Shown one piece after another: positions 49,350 to 57,995 of a stretch of 64,000 nt of DNA. Under the pieces are notes generated by a model. That model saw only the letters and a program-made list of their open reading frames with translations, was not told where the DNA came from and did not search any database. Numbering within the stretch: position 1 is the first letter of the stretch; each line of letters starts with the position of its first letter. The position numbers were made by a program, and so were the translations under genes. This stretch comes from Sphingobium yanoikuyae (GTDB lineage Bacteria > Pseudomonadota > Alphaproteobacteria > Sphingomonadales > Sphingomonadaceae), in the NCBI RefSeq assembly GCF_034424525.1, contig NZ_CP139979.1, positions 2,877,001 through 2,941,000 of the forward strand, written 5' to 3'.

Positions 49350-49843
49350 AGGGGCGTTTGAAGCTGTTTCCGATGATGCTGGCGCTGGTGCTCGTCACCG
49401 GCTGCAAGGGCTCGTCCGATGACAGCGCACAGGCCGCCCCGGTCAGCGCACCGCAGCAGGTGGCCGTTGCCGTGGTCCAGCCCGATCCGCCGCCGCCCGC
49501 TCCCCCGGCCGTCCTGCCCTCGCGCCCGGCGCCGATCGTCACCGTCGGCCCGCCCGGCCCGACCAATTCGCTCGACCTGCCGCCGTCGAGCAATGCGGCC
49601 CAGCCCGCCCCCTTCCCGCGCGAAGTCACCGCCTTCATGGTCGACCGCGACAGCTGCGACCATTTCCGCGGCGAGGAACCCTATGACGCGGAACGCCGCG
49701 CCTATATCGAGGAAAGCGTGGCGGAACTCTGCTCCGGCACCGACGCGAAGCTGGCCTTGCTGCGCAAGCGCTATGACAAGATGCCCGACGTCATCAGCGC
49801 GCTGAGCAGCTATGACGCCCGGATCGAGGGCGAGGAACCCTGA
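49346..49843 (+). CDS. proline-rich lipoprotein of unknown function
   Basis: A 165-residue protein with signal peptide and lipobox (LVTGC, Cys20), a Pro/Ala linker (about 30-90, PDPPPPAPPAVLPSRPAP...), then a small charged domain FMVDRDSCDHFRGEEPYDAERRAYIEESVAELC. It starts with a GTG overlapping the patatin stop and has GGGAGGA upstream, so translation is coupled. A function is not recognisable. The domain with two Cys is similar to small sphingomonad lipoproteins of unknown role. Confidence 0.78.
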   Translation: MKGRLKLFPMMLALVLVTGCKGSSDDSAQAAPVSAPQQVAVAVVQPDPPPPAPPAVLPSRPAPIVTVGPPGPTNSLDLPPSSNAAQPAPFPREVTAFMVDRDSCDHFRGEEPYDAERRAYIEESVAELCSGTDAKLALLRKRYDKMPDVISALSSYDARIEGEEP

Positions 49844-49850
49844 GACGGCT

Positions 49851-50903
49851 TCAGGGTGAAGCCGGCGCCTGTAGCATATCCAGCCCGCCGATCCTGACAG
49901 CGAAGACACGGCCCCGAGCGCCGGGCTGTGCGTCAGGGCCGACTTGGCCACGCGGCCCCGTCGCGCCGACATCGCCCGGATGCGCGCCATGACATGTCCC
50001 CGGCTGAGATCCGCGTGATCCTCGCGCACCACCCTGGCCACCCGGCCCTGCAGCCCCGCCGCGTCCGCCAGCCCCGCCGCCGGTCAGGATGTCTCCTGCG
50101 GTGAAGATGTCGGTCACCGCGGCCGGGCCGATGACATAGACCGCGCCGCCATCGCCACCATTGGCCCCCGCGCCGCCATTGCCCCCTGGGCCACCACGCC
50201 CGCCGTCACCCCCATCACCCGCTCCTCGTCGGCAATCCCCAAACGGTCCAGCCCTGCCATCACGCCCACCGCCGCCGTCACCGCCGGCTCCACCGCTGCC
50301 GCCCGCACCACCGGCGCCACCCGGCACACCACGAAAATCGATGTTCATGCGTACCTGACTGAGCGGGCTCCCCGTGGCCGTCGCCTCCAGCCGGCCGGCC
50401 ACGATATAGAGATCGGGCACCCGTGCTGTCGCGCCCGGTCCGCCATTGGTGCCGCGTCCCCCCGGCCGTCCCGACTCACCGTCAGAGCCGCGACGATTGC
50501 CACGGGCACCGTGTGTACCGGTCTGTCCCGCCTGGCCCTTCGGTCCGGCCAGCAGCGCGGTGTTCCGCCGGATGCCTAGCAAGGACTGTGGGTCCTCGAT
50601 CCGCATCCGCTTGGCGAACAGCAGCACCCAGGGATGCTGGCCGGTAAACTCGATCGTGCCATCAGGCTTGAAGATCAGTTCGTCGACCGCCAACGTCTGG
50701 CCCGGCACCTTCTCGACGCCCCGTATCTGCAGGATTTCCGACACCGAATAGGCCCGGCCGATCGCAGCGCGCACCTCCGGCGGCAGCGCGGCCAGATCGG
50801 CAGTCTCGATCGCCGCCCGCGCTTCGGCCATCGGTGCCGCCTCCTGCGCCTGCCCCGGCAGCGGCGCCATGACACCCAGCATCAACCATCCGATCCTCTT
50901 CAT
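49851..50903 (-). CDS. secreted collagen-like Gly-rich protein
   Basis: A 350-residue protein with signal peptide (MKRIGWLMLGVMAPLPGQAQ). Residues 21-115 are a non-repetitive domain (EVRAAIGRAYSVSEILQIRGVEKV, DELIFKPDGTIEFTG). Then come three Gly-rich blocks: near-collagen triplets (GPKGQAGQTGTHGARG), a GGxGG block (GGAGGSGGAGGDGGGG), and GAAGPGGQGGARGSRGSQPG with later GATGPRGQVGPD. The blocks alternate with beta-like segments (DLYIVAGRLEATATG, VYVIGPAAVTDIFTAG, RVFAVRIGGLDML). It may form a triple helix or a Gly-rich surface structure. The stop is eight bases from the convergent lipoprotein stop. Confidence 0.8.
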   Translation of the reverse strand: MKRIGWLMLGVMAPLPGQAQEAAPMAEARAAIETADLAALPPEVRAAIGRAYSVSEILQIRGVEKVPGQTLAVDELIFKPDGTIEFTGQHPWVLLFAKRMRIEDPQSLLGIRRNTALLAGPKGQAGQTGTHGARGNRRGSDGESGRPGGRGTNGGPGATARVPDLYIVAGRLEATATGSPLSQVRMNIDFRGVPGGAGGAGGSGGAGGDGGGGRDGRAGPFGDCRRGAGDGGDGGRGGPGGNGGAGANGGDGGAVYVIGPAAVTDIFTAGDILTGGGAGGRGGAAGPGGQGGARGSRGSQPGTCHGAHPGDVGATGPRGQVGPDAQPGARGRVFAVRIGGLDMLQAPASP

Positions 50904-51141
50904 GACAGCCTCCGTCCACGCACCGGCCCCTGTGCCGGCGGCGCGATGAAGGCCCGGATCAGTGCCTCTTTTCAATTGGCTGGACCAGGCAAGATCATCC
51001 GCTTTGGAGCATCCTCAACGGATCATCCCGCTATCCGACCCCGCCGCATGATGACATTTCGATATCACAACAAGCACATGGACGGATGCGCACCGGCGCC
51101 AGCCCACCCATGGCCTTGCGCCTATTCGGATCAGCTTGTGG

Positions 51142-52188
51142 TCAGGCGGCGACCGCCAGGCAGGCTTCCCTGATGTCGCGGGCCAGTTCATCGACCCGCT
51201 CCACCTGCGCATCCCAAGCGAACATGAATCGCGCGCCGCCACCAATGAAGGTGTAGAAGCGCCAGCCACGCGCGCGCAGCGCGTCCAGCACCGGCACGGG
51301 GGCCGACAGGAACAGCGCATTGGCCTCCACCGGGAAGATCGGGCTGACATCGGGCAGGTCGGCGATCGCCGCCGCCAGCCGGCGCGCGCAATCATTGCCG
51401 TGGCGGGCGTTGCGCAGCCAGGCGCCGCTTTCCAGCAGGCCGATCCAGGGCGCCGACAGGAAGCGCATCTTCGACGCCAGCTGCCCCGCCTGCTTGCAGC
51501 GATAGTCGAAATCCTGCGCCAGCGCGCGGTCGAAGAAGAGCACCGCCTCGCCCACGGCCATGCCATTCTTGGTGCCGCCAAAGCAGAGCACGTCGACGCC
51601 CGCCTTCCAGCTGATCTCCGCCGGCTCGCACCCCAGGCTGGCGCAGGCATGGGCGAAGCGCGCGCCGTCCATGTGCAGTTTCAGCCCCAGTTCGCGGCAC
51701 ACGGCAGAAATCGCGCGCACTTCCTCGACCGTGTAGACAAGACCGGTCTCGGTCGGCTGGGTGATGGTGACGACGCGCGGCTTGGGGAAATGGATGTCGG
51801 AGCGGCTGGTCGCCAGTTGCCGGATCGCGTCGGGCGTCAGCTTGCCATCGACCGAGGGCGCGGCCAGCAGCTTCGACCCGTTGGAAAAGAATTCGGGCGC
51901 GCCGCATTCGTCGGTCTCGACATGGGCGGCCGCCGAACAGATGACGCTATGATAGGACTGGCACAGTGCCGCGAGCGCCAGCGAATTGGCGGCGGTGCCG
52001 TTGAAGACGAAGAAGACCTCCGCATCGCCGCCGAACAGGGTCCGGAAATTGTCCGCCGCGCGCTGCGTCCATTCATCCTCGCCATAGGCCGTCGCCGATC
52101 CGCTGTTCGCCGCGAGCATCGCGTCGAGCGCCTCGGGGCAGGCCCCGGCATAATTGTCGCTGGCAAATTGCTGTGTGGAAATGGGCAC
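51142..52188 (-). CDS. ltaE: low-specificity L-threonine aldolase
   Basis: A 348-residue PLP lyase of the beta-eliminating group. Marks are SDNYAGACPEALDAML, the conserved AHVETDE active-site His, LHMDGARFAHA, and the PLP lysine in CFGGTKNGMAVGEAV. It cleaves threonine or allo-threonine to glycine and acetaldehyde. The start is a GTG at 52188 with GGAAG upstream; no in-frame ATG is suitable. A 200-base leader with strong folding potential precedes it. Confidence 0.92.
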   Translation of the reverse strand: MPISTQQFASDNYAGACPEALDAMLAANSGSATAYGEDEWTQRAADNFRTLFGGDAEVFFVFNGTAANSLALAALCQSYHSVICSAAAHVETDECGAPEFFSNGSKLLAAPSVDGKLTPDAIRQLATSRSDIHFPKPRVVTITQPTETGLVYTVEEVRAISAVCRELGLKLHMDGARFAHACASLGCEPAEISWKAGVDVLCFGGTKNGMAVGEAVLFFDRALAQDFDYRCKQAGQLASKMRFLSAPWIGLLESGAWLRNARHGNDCARRLAAAIADLPDVSPIFPVEANALFLSAPVPVLDALRARGWRFYTFIGGGARFMFAWDAQVERVDELARDIREACLAVAA

Positions 52189-52389
52189 GTCATGCTTCCG
52201 TCTGCTGGTGTGTGACCAAGCATCGGATCAACGTCGTCGTGGCTGCATGTCCCGTTGGATTGCCGGTCCGGCCACATCCCCCTCTTTCGAAAGGCACCAC
52301 CTTGCTCGGGGAGCAGGTTGGTGTCGGACGTTGGCCCGACTCTTGATGTTGCCGGGGCGATTATCGGCCGGGCGATGCCGCGTCAAGCG
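52189..52389 (-). promoter_or_regulatory. structured leader of threonine aldolase, possible cis-regulatory RNA
   Basis: Read on the minus strand it contains GTCGG/CCGAC, ACCAACCTGCTC/GAGCAAGGTGGT, GCCGG/CCGGC and GTGGC/GCCAC pairs and, just before the start, GCTTGGTCACACACCAGC. The number and order of stems suggest a folded leader, perhaps a riboswitch or attenuator. I cannot match it to a named riboswitch class with confidence. Confidence 0.35.
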
Positions 52390-52680
52390 TCAGCGCAGCA
52401 GCGCCTCTATCCCCTTCGCCAGATCGATGTCTCGTTGCGACAGGCCGCCGGCATCATGGGTGGTGAGCGTGATTTCGACCCGGTTATAGACGTTCGACCA
52501 TTCGGGATGATGGTCGGCCTTTTCCGCCAGCAGCGCGACCCGCGTCATGAAGCCGAAGGCGGCGACGAAGTCGGGAAAGGTGAAGCTGCGCGCGATCCCG
52601 TCCGGTTCGGCGACCGCCGTCCATTCGGGCAAATCCGCCAGCGCGATCGCCCGTTCCGTTTCGTTCAGTCTGGCAAGCAT
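52390..52680 (-). CDS. phhB: 4a-hydroxytetrahydrobiopterin dehydratase (PCD/DCoH)
   Basis: A 96-residue pterin-4a-carbinolamine dehydratase with the hallmark [47 protein letters not shown], including the active-site HHPEW. It recycles the pterin cofactor of aromatic amino-acid hydroxylases. In other contexts it takes part in molybdopterin metabolism. No phenylalanine hydroxylase gene is in view. It is divergent from a metallopeptidase gene (40 bases). Confidence 0.93.
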   Translation of the reverse strand: MLARLNETERAIALADLPEWTAVAEPDGIARSFTFPDFVAAFGFMTRVALLAEKADHHPEWSNVYNRVEITLTTHDAGGLSQRDIDLAKGIEALLR

Positions 52681-52720
52681 TTCTCTATCCTGCGTTATTT
52701 CTTTCGCCTATGTGACAGCC

Positions 52721-53128
52721 ATGCCTGACACTGGTCAATCGTTCCGCTTCGCCCCTACCCCACAGGAAATCGAGACACTCGCGCTGGAGGCCCTGAGCCG
52801 CCTGCCCGAGCCCTTCCGTTCCTATCTCTCCAATGTCGTGATGCTGGTCGAGGATTTCGCCGACGCCGACATATTGAAGGAGATGGAGATTGACGATCCG
52901 TTCGGCCTGACCGGCCTCTATAGCGGCCGTCCCTTCGGGCAGGAGGCGCAGACCGGCGACCTGCCGCCGACCGTGCATCTTTTCCGCCGCCCGCTGCTCG
53001 ACGAATGGGTCGAAACCGGCGTGCCGCTCGAAGCGCTCATCACCCATGTCGTGGTGCATGAGATCGGCCATCATTTCGGCCTGTCGGACATCGACATGCA
53101 TGTGCTGGAGGATATGGTCGCCCCATGA
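52721..53128 (+). CDS. metallopeptidase family protein (zincin, MpiA-like)
   Basis: A 135-residue zincin of the DUF1025/metallopeptidase group. The HExxH motif is in THVVVHEIGHHFGLSD (about 108-123) with a downstream Asp/His region (MHVLEDMV). The N-terminal part FAPTPQEIETLALEALSRLPEPFRSYLSNV is conserved in sphingomonads. The ATG at 52721 has no strong ribosome site but gives the family start. Its stop overlaps the ccmA start (ATGA). Members are thought to be small cytosolic proteases of unknown substrate; a link to cytochrome c assembly is only contextual. Confidence 0.88.
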   Translation: MPDTGQSFRFAPTPQEIETLALEALSRLPEPFRSYLSNVVMLVEDFADADILKEMEIDDPFGLTGLYSGRPFGQEAQTGDLPPTVHLFRRPLLDEWVETGVPLEALITHVVVHEIGHHFGLSDIDMHVLEDMVAP

Positions 53129-53742
53129 GCGGCGCGGCGCTGCGCCTGTCGGGCCTGGCCTGTCTGCGCGGCGGACGCCTGCTCTTTGCCGGCGTCGACC
53201 TGGTGCTGGCGGCTGGCGGCAGCGCCTTGCTGCACGGCGCCAACGGCATCGGCAAGTCGAGCCTGCTGCGCCAGTGCGCCGGACTGCTGCCCATTTATGC
53301 CGGGACGATCGACCGCCAGGGCAGCGTCGCGCTGGCCGACGAGCGACTGGCGCTCGACATGGAATTGCCGCTCCACCGCGCACTCGGCTTCTGGGCACGG
53401 CTCGACCGAGTGGATGCGGCCGCGCTCGACCGCGCGCTCCACGCCATGGCGCTCGCCCCCTTGCGCGACGTGCCGGTGCGCATGCTGTCCACCGGCCAGC
53501 GCAAGCGCGCCATGCTCGCCCGCGTGATCGCCAGCGGCGCGGATATCTGGCTGCTCGACGAACCGGCCAATGGCCTGGACGATGCGTCGGTCGCGCTGCT
53601 TGGCGCGGCGGTGGCGGACCATCTGGCGGCCGGCGGCATCGTCGTCGCCGCCTCGCACCAACCATTGCCGCTGACCGATCCGGTGCGGATCGAGATGGCC
53701 GCCCATGTGCCGGACCCGGCGCAGGAGGCATCATGCGACTGA
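53125..53742 (+). CDS. ccmA: heme exporter ATP-binding protein CcmA
   Basis: A 205-residue ABC ATPase: Walker A HGANGIGKSS (about 38-47), signature LSTGQRKRAMLARVIA, Walker B IWLLDEPANGLDD and the switch His in VAASHQPL. It is the CcmA type with DxALDMELPLHRALGFW. It works with CcmB in the inner membrane, releasing heme-CcmE for c-type cytochrome maturation. The start overlaps the metallopeptidase stop, and ccmB overlaps its end by ten bases. Confidence 0.93.
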   Translation: MSGAALRLSGLACLRGGRLLFAGVDLVLAAGGSALLHGANGIGKSSLLRQCAGLLPIYAGTIDRQGSVALADERLALDMELPLHRALGFWARLDRVDAAALDRALHAMALAPLRDVPVRMLSTGQRKRAMLARVIASGADIWLLDEPANGLDDASVALLGAAVADHLAAGGIVVAASHQPLPLTDPVRIEMAAHVPDPAQEASCD

Positions 53743-54380
53743 TCGCCCTGCTCGTCGGCCGTGACCTGGGACAGGCCTGGCGCTCGGCCGGGCTGTGGCT
53801 GCCGGTCGCCTTCCTGCTGCTGGTCGCCAGCCTCTATCCCTTTGCGGTCGGCCCCGATGCCGCCCTGCTCGCCCGCACCGGTGGCGGCATGTTGTGGATC
53901 GCGGCGCTGCTCGCCAGCCTGCTGCCGGTCGACCGGCTGGTCGCGCCCGATCGCGACGCCGGCATCCTGGACCAGATCGCGCTGCGCGGCATCAGCGAGG
54001 AGATGGTGGTGATCGCCCGGCTGATCGCCCATTGGCTGGGTTTCGGCCCGCCGTTGATGATCGCCGCCCTGCCCGCCGCCGCGCTGCTGAAGCTGGACGG
54101 CGCCACGATCCTGACGCTGGAGGCCGGGCTGCTGATCGGTACGCCCGCGCTGGCCGCGCTTGGCCTGCTGGTGGCGACCCTGACCGCCGGGCTGCGCTCG
54201 TCGGGGGCTCTGGCGGGCCTGCTCGCCCTGCCGCTGGCGGTGCCGTTGCTGATCTTTGGCGCAGGCACGCTGGGCGACGGCAGCGGCGCCGCGTTCAAAT
54301 TCCTCGGCGCCGCCTCGCTGCTGCTGGTCGCGATCACGCCGATCGCGGGCGGCGCAGCGATCCGCGCGGGTCGGGAATGA
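53733..54380 (+). CDS. ccmB: heme exporter membrane protein CcmB
   Basis: A 215-residue protein with six transmembrane helices and the CcmB pattern: LIALLVGRDLGQAWRSAGLWLPVAFLLLVASLYPFAVGPD, LDQIALRGISEEMVVIARLIAHWLGFGPPL, then GLRSSGALAGLLALPLAVPLLIFGAG. It is the permease of the CcmAB heme unit. A ribosome site (GGAGG) precedes the ATG at 53733 inside ccmA. ccmC and later ccm genes do not follow; a patatin gene does. Confidence 0.93.
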   Translation: MRLIALLVGRDLGQAWRSAGLWLPVAFLLLVASLYPFAVGPDAALLARTGGGMLWIAALLASLLPVDRLVAPDRDAGILDQIALRGISEEMVVIARLIAHWLGFGPPLMIAALPAAALLKLDGATILTLEAGLLIGTPALAALGLLVATLTAGLRSSGALAGLLALPLAVPLLIFGAGTLGDGSGAAFKFLGAASLLLVAITPIAGGAAIRAGRE

Positions 54381-54487
54381 GGTTTGTGCAACGCGCAAGG
54401 CGTTGACATTGGCGGGCCGCAATGGTCCCATGCTGCGTCGCAACAAGCTCCGACAGCGGGCCATGCCCGCCAAGCGCGAGGTGCCCG

Positions 54488-55522
54488 ATGCCCGATCCGA
54501 CTGCCGCACCGCAAAGCCGCCTGATCGACCTGGCCCTGCAGGGTGGCGGCGCCCATGGCGCCTTCACCTGGGGCGTGCTCGACCGCCTGCTGGAGGAACC
54601 CTGGTTGCGGATCGACGGCATATCGGGCACGTCGGCCGGGGCGATGAACGCGGCCGTGCTGGCCAGCGGCTATGCCCATGGTGGCGCGCCGGGTGCCCGC
54701 CGCGCCCTCACCCGTTTCTGGAGCAAGGTGTCGGACGGGGCGATGTTCAGTCCGTTCCGCCGCAGCCCGCTCGACATAGCGCTCGGCCGCTGGACGCTCG
54801 ATTATTCGCCGCTCTATGTCGGCATGGACCTGATGGCGCGGCTCTGCTCGCCCTATGATCTCAATCCGGGCGGCTTCAATCCGCTGACCGACATCCTCAA
54901 CGAATGCGTCGATTTCGACCATCTCGCCGCCAGCCCGATCCGCCTGTTCATCACCGCGACCAGCGTGCGCACCGGCCAGGCCCGCGTGTTCCGCAATGCC
55001 GAGATCACCCCCGACGTGCTGCTCGCCTCCGCCTGCCTGCCCACCATGTTCCACGCGGTCGAAATCGATGGCGAGGCCTATTGGGACGGCGGCTATTCGG
55101 GCAATCCGACGCTGACGCCGCTGGTGCGCGATTGCGATTCCGACGATACCATCCTGATCCAGGTGAACCCGGTCGAGCGCGCCACCGACCTCTACGCCGC
55201 GCGCGACATTGCCAGCCGGTTGAACGAGATTTCCTTCAACGCCGTGCTGTTGCAGGAAATCCGGATGATGGCGCTGCTGCGCCAGGTCGCCGATCCCGGC
55301 CATGGCGAGGGCGAGAAATGGGCGAAGATGCGTATCCACCGCATCGCCAGCGCCGACATGCTGCAATTCGGCCATTCGTCCAAGCTGAACGCCGAATGGG
55401 CTTTCCTGTGGAAGCTCAAGAAGATCGGGCGCAAGGCGGCGGACGATTTCCTGAAGGATCATGGCCAGGCGATCGGCCGGGAATCGACGCTCGATATCGA
55501 CGCGCTGCTCGCCCATGTCTGA
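54488..55522 (+). CDS. patatin-like phospholipase (RssA/PhaZ-like)
   Basis: A 344-residue patatin-like hydrolase. GGG oxyanion motif LALQGGGAHGAFTWGVLDRLLEE (about 15-37), nucleophile elbow GTSAGAMNAAVLASG (GxSxG), and the dyad Asp in YWDGGYSGNPTLTPLV. The C-terminus is helical and ends DIDALLAHV. An upstream in-frame ATG at 54422 is possible, but MPDPTAAP at 54488 is the usual start. It overlaps the GntP-type permease gene by eight bases. In alphaproteobacteria a similar patatin lies with 3-hydroxybutyrate genes, suggesting poly-3-hydroxybutyrate or lipid turnover; this is inferred. Confidence 0.9.
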   Translation: MPDPTAAPQSRLIDLALQGGGAHGAFTWGVLDRLLEEPWLRIDGISGTSAGAMNAAVLASGYAHGGAPGARRALTRFWSKVSDGAMFSPFRRSPLDIALGRWTLDYSPLYVGMDLMARLCSPYDLNPGGFNPLTDILNECVDFDHLAASPIRLFITATSVRTGQARVFRNAEITPDVLLASACLPTMFHAVEIDGEAYWDGGYSGNPTLTPLVRDCDSDDTILIQVNPVERATDLYAARDIASRLNEISFNAVLLQEIRMMALLRQVADPGHGEGEKWAKMRIHRIASADMLQFGHSSKLNAEWAFLWKLKKIGRKAADDFLKDHGQAIGRESTLDIDALLAHV

Positions 55523-56975
55523 GGCATTGAGCTTCCTCGGCATATTGGTCGCGCTCGGCGCGCTGATCGCCATGGCCTATCGCGGCTGGAGCGTGCTGTT
55601 CCTCGCCCCGGCGCTGGCGATGATCGCCGCCAGCTTTTCGGGCTATCCGATGCTGGCGAGCTGGACCCAGATATTCATGGTCGCCGCCGCCGGCTTCCTG
55701 GCCCAATTCTTCCCGCTGTTCCTGCTCGGCGCGATCTTCGCCAAGCTGATGAACGACAGCGGATCAGTGCGCACCATTGCCGATGCCATGATCGGCTGGC
55801 TGGGGTCCGGCCGCGCGATCATGGCGGTGGTGCTGGCCGGCGCGATCCTGACCTATGGCGGGGTCAGCCTGTTCGTTGCCTTCTTCGTGCTGGTGCCGAT
55901 GGCGCAGGCGCTGTTCCGCGCCGGCGATATCCCCCGGCGGCTGGTGCCGGCGACCATCATCCTGGGCACATCGACCTTCACCATGACCGCCCTGCCCGGC
56001 ACGCCGGCGATCCAGAATGTCATTCCCATGCCCTTCTTCGGCACCTCCATCTATGCGGCGCCGGGCCTGGGCCTGATCGCCGCGGTCATCATGCTGGCGG
56101 TGGGCCTGGGCTGGCTGCTGCGAGCACAGACGGCCGCCGCCGCCCGGCTGGAGGGCTATGACCCGAGCCTCTCCCCCGCCGCGCCGGTCGACAGCGCGCG
56201 CATGCGCGAGCATACGACGACGGCCTCCACCTTCGACCCCGCAGAGATGGACAAGGGCGCGCCCACCGACGACCGCCCCTCGCTCGCCATCGCCTTCCTG
56301 CCGATCGGGGTGATGATCGGCTGCAACCTCATCCTCTCGCTCTGGCTGTTCCCGACCTGGGACGCGCCCTTCCTGGCGGAGCCGCTGTGGGGCAGCACCA
56401 GCCTGGGCGCGGTTGCGGGCATATGGTCGGTGACGGCCGCGCTGATGATCGCGACGCTCGCCATCATCCTGTGCAACCGGGGCCGCCTCGTCAGCCTGCG
56501 CGACAGCATCGATTCGGGCGCCAACGCCGCCGTGCTGCCAATCATCAGCGTGGCGAGCCTGGTCGGCTTCGGCGCGGTGATCGCCGCGCTGCCCGCCTTC
56601 CACATGATCCGCGACTGGGTGCTGGGCATGGGCGGCGGGCCGCTGGTGTCGCTGGCGGTGGCGACCAACCTGCTCGCCGCGCTCACCGGATCGGCATCGG
56701 GCGGGCTCACCATCGCGCTGGAGGCGCTGGGGCCGACCTATATGGACATCGCCGCGCGAACCGGCACCGACCCCGCCATCATGCACCGTGTGGCGGTGAT
56801 CGGGTCCGGCACGCTCGACATATTGCCGCATAATGGCGCGATCGTGACGCTGCTGGCGCTGAGCGGCGTTACCCACCGCGAATCCTATCTGGATATCGCC
56901 ATGGCCGGCATCGTCAGCTCGCTTGCAGCACTGGTCGCCGTCATCCTGATCGGATCGACGATCGGCAGCTTCTGA
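55515..56975 (+). CDS. GntP-type permease (possible 3-hydroxybutyrate permease)
   Basis: A 486-residue membrane protein with about 12 helices of the GntP family. SWTQIFMVAAAGFLAQFFPLFLLGAIFAKLMNDSGSVRTIADAM, then ILTYGGVSLFVAFFVLVPMA and GNLLAALTGSASGG-like (VATNLLAALTGSASGGLTIALEALG) are diagnostic. A cytosolic loop near 215-260 is charged. Family members take up gluconate, 3-hydroxybutyrate or similar acids. It overlaps the patatin gene, which supports hydroxybutyrate as substrate, though no dehydrogenase gene is adjacent. Confidence 0.9.
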   Translation: MSEALSFLGILVALGALIAMAYRGWSVLFLAPALAMIAASFSGYPMLASWTQIFMVAAAGFLAQFFPLFLLGAIFAKLMNDSGSVRTIADAMIGWLGSGRAIMAVVLAGAILTYGGVSLFVAFFVLVPMAQALFRAGDIPRRLVPATIILGTSTFTMTALPGTPAIQNVIPMPFFGTSIYAAPGLGLIAAVIMLAVGLGWLLRAQTAAAARLEGYDPSLSPAAPVDSARMREHTTTASTFDPAEMDKGAPTDDRPSLAIAFLPIGVMIGCNLILSLWLFPTWDAPFLAEPLWGSTSLGAVAGIWSVTAALMIATLAIILCNRGRLVSLRDSIDSGANAAVLPIISVASLVGFGAVIAALPAFHMIRDWVLGMGGGPLVSLAVATNLLAALTGSASGGLTIALEALGPTYMDIAARTGTDPAIMHRVAVIGSGTLDILPHNGAIVTLLALSGVTHRESYLDIAMAGIVSSLAALVAVILIGSTIGSF

Positions 56976-57020
56976 TCCCTTCGCCCCTTGGCCGGGTCGA
57001 CAGGGGCGCGCGCATCGGCC

Positions 57021-57923
57021 ATGGGCTGCGCCATGTTCGGCATTATCGCATCCCTGTTGTTCGTCCTGATCTGGTCCACCGGTTTCATCGTCGCCCGCGC
57101 GATGGTGCCCCATGGCGCGCCCGAGCTGATCCTGGCCGCGCGCCTGTGCCTGACGGCGCTGCTGCTGGGCGCGCTGGCACTGCATGGCCGCCAGCCCTGG
57201 CCGCGCGGCCGGCAATTGGGGCTGCATCTGGCGGCAGGCGCAATGCTGCATGGCCTTTACCTGACGCTCAGCTGGTGGGCGGTCAGCCATGGCATGCCGG
57301 CCGGCATCATGTCGCTGCTGGGCGCGACCCAGCCGCTGATGGTCGCGGTCGCCAGCGTCGCGATCCTGGGCGAGCGCTTGCCCGCGCGCGCCTGGAGCGG
57401 CCTTGCCATTGCCATCCTGGGCGTCGGCTGCGTGCTGATGCCGGCGATCGCCAAATCAGGTGCGGGCGCGATCACCCTGATCCCCGCCGTTGCCGGCATC
57501 GTCGCGGTGCTGGCGATGACCGGCGGCACGCTGATCCAGCGCGGCACGATCGGCGGCGATCCGATCTGGGTGTCGGGCGCGGTGCAGAATGCCGGCGGCG
57601 CACTGGTGGCGATCGCCGCCACCCTGATCGTGGGCGAATGGCGCTGGGACAATAGCCCGATGCTGTGGATCGGCCTCAGCTGGTCGGTGCTGGGCCTGTC
57701 GGCGGCCGGCCTGTCGCTGCTGGTCTGGCTGGTGCGCACCCAGGGACCGACGCGCATGTCGATGCTGCTGCTGCTGGTGCCGCCGCTCGCCGCGGTCGAG
57801 GCCTGGCTGCTGTTCGGCGAGAAGCTCGGCCCGGTGCAGATCGCCGGCTTCGCACTGGCGCTGGGCGGCGTGCTGCTCGGCCGGTCGCAGCCGAAACGGA
57901 CCGAGGTGGTGGAGCCGGCCTGA
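57021..57923 (+). CDS. EamA/DMT family transporter
   Basis: A 300-residue transporter with ten transmembrane helices in two EamA halves (FGIIASLLFVLIWSTGFIVARAMV; AVAGIVAVLAMTGGTLIQRGTIGG). It differs clearly from the other EamA protein in this window. ATG codons at 57021 and 57033 are possible; 57033 (MFGIIAS) matches relatives best, 57021 has GGGCG upstream. The substrate is unknown. It is 45 bases after the GntP gene, so may share its transcript. Confidence 0.87.
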   Translation: MGCAMFGIIASLLFVLIWSTGFIVARAMVPHGAPELILAARLCLTALLLGALALHGRQPWPRGRQLGLHLAAGAMLHGLYLTLSWWAVSHGMPAGIMSLLGATQPLMVAVASVAILGERLPARAWSGLAIAILGVGCVLMPAIAKSGAGAITLIPAVAGIVAVLAMTGGTLIQRGTIGGDPIWVSGAVQNAGGALVAIAATLIVGEWRWDNSPMLWIGLSWSVLGLSAAGLSLLVWLVRTQGPTRMSMLLLLVPPLAAVEAWLLFGEKLGPVQIAGFALALGGVLLGRSQPKRTEVVEPA

Positions 57924-57995
57924 ACCGCCACCGCGCCGTCACAGGTTCGTCACATCCTGCAACATGGCGGTCATGATCGCGCGCTAGGGCGGGTC

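Noticed and set aside
52100..52193. ATG at 52193 as start of threonine aldolase
   Set aside because: It is out of frame with the aldolase; the GTG at 52188 gives the conserved N-terminus.
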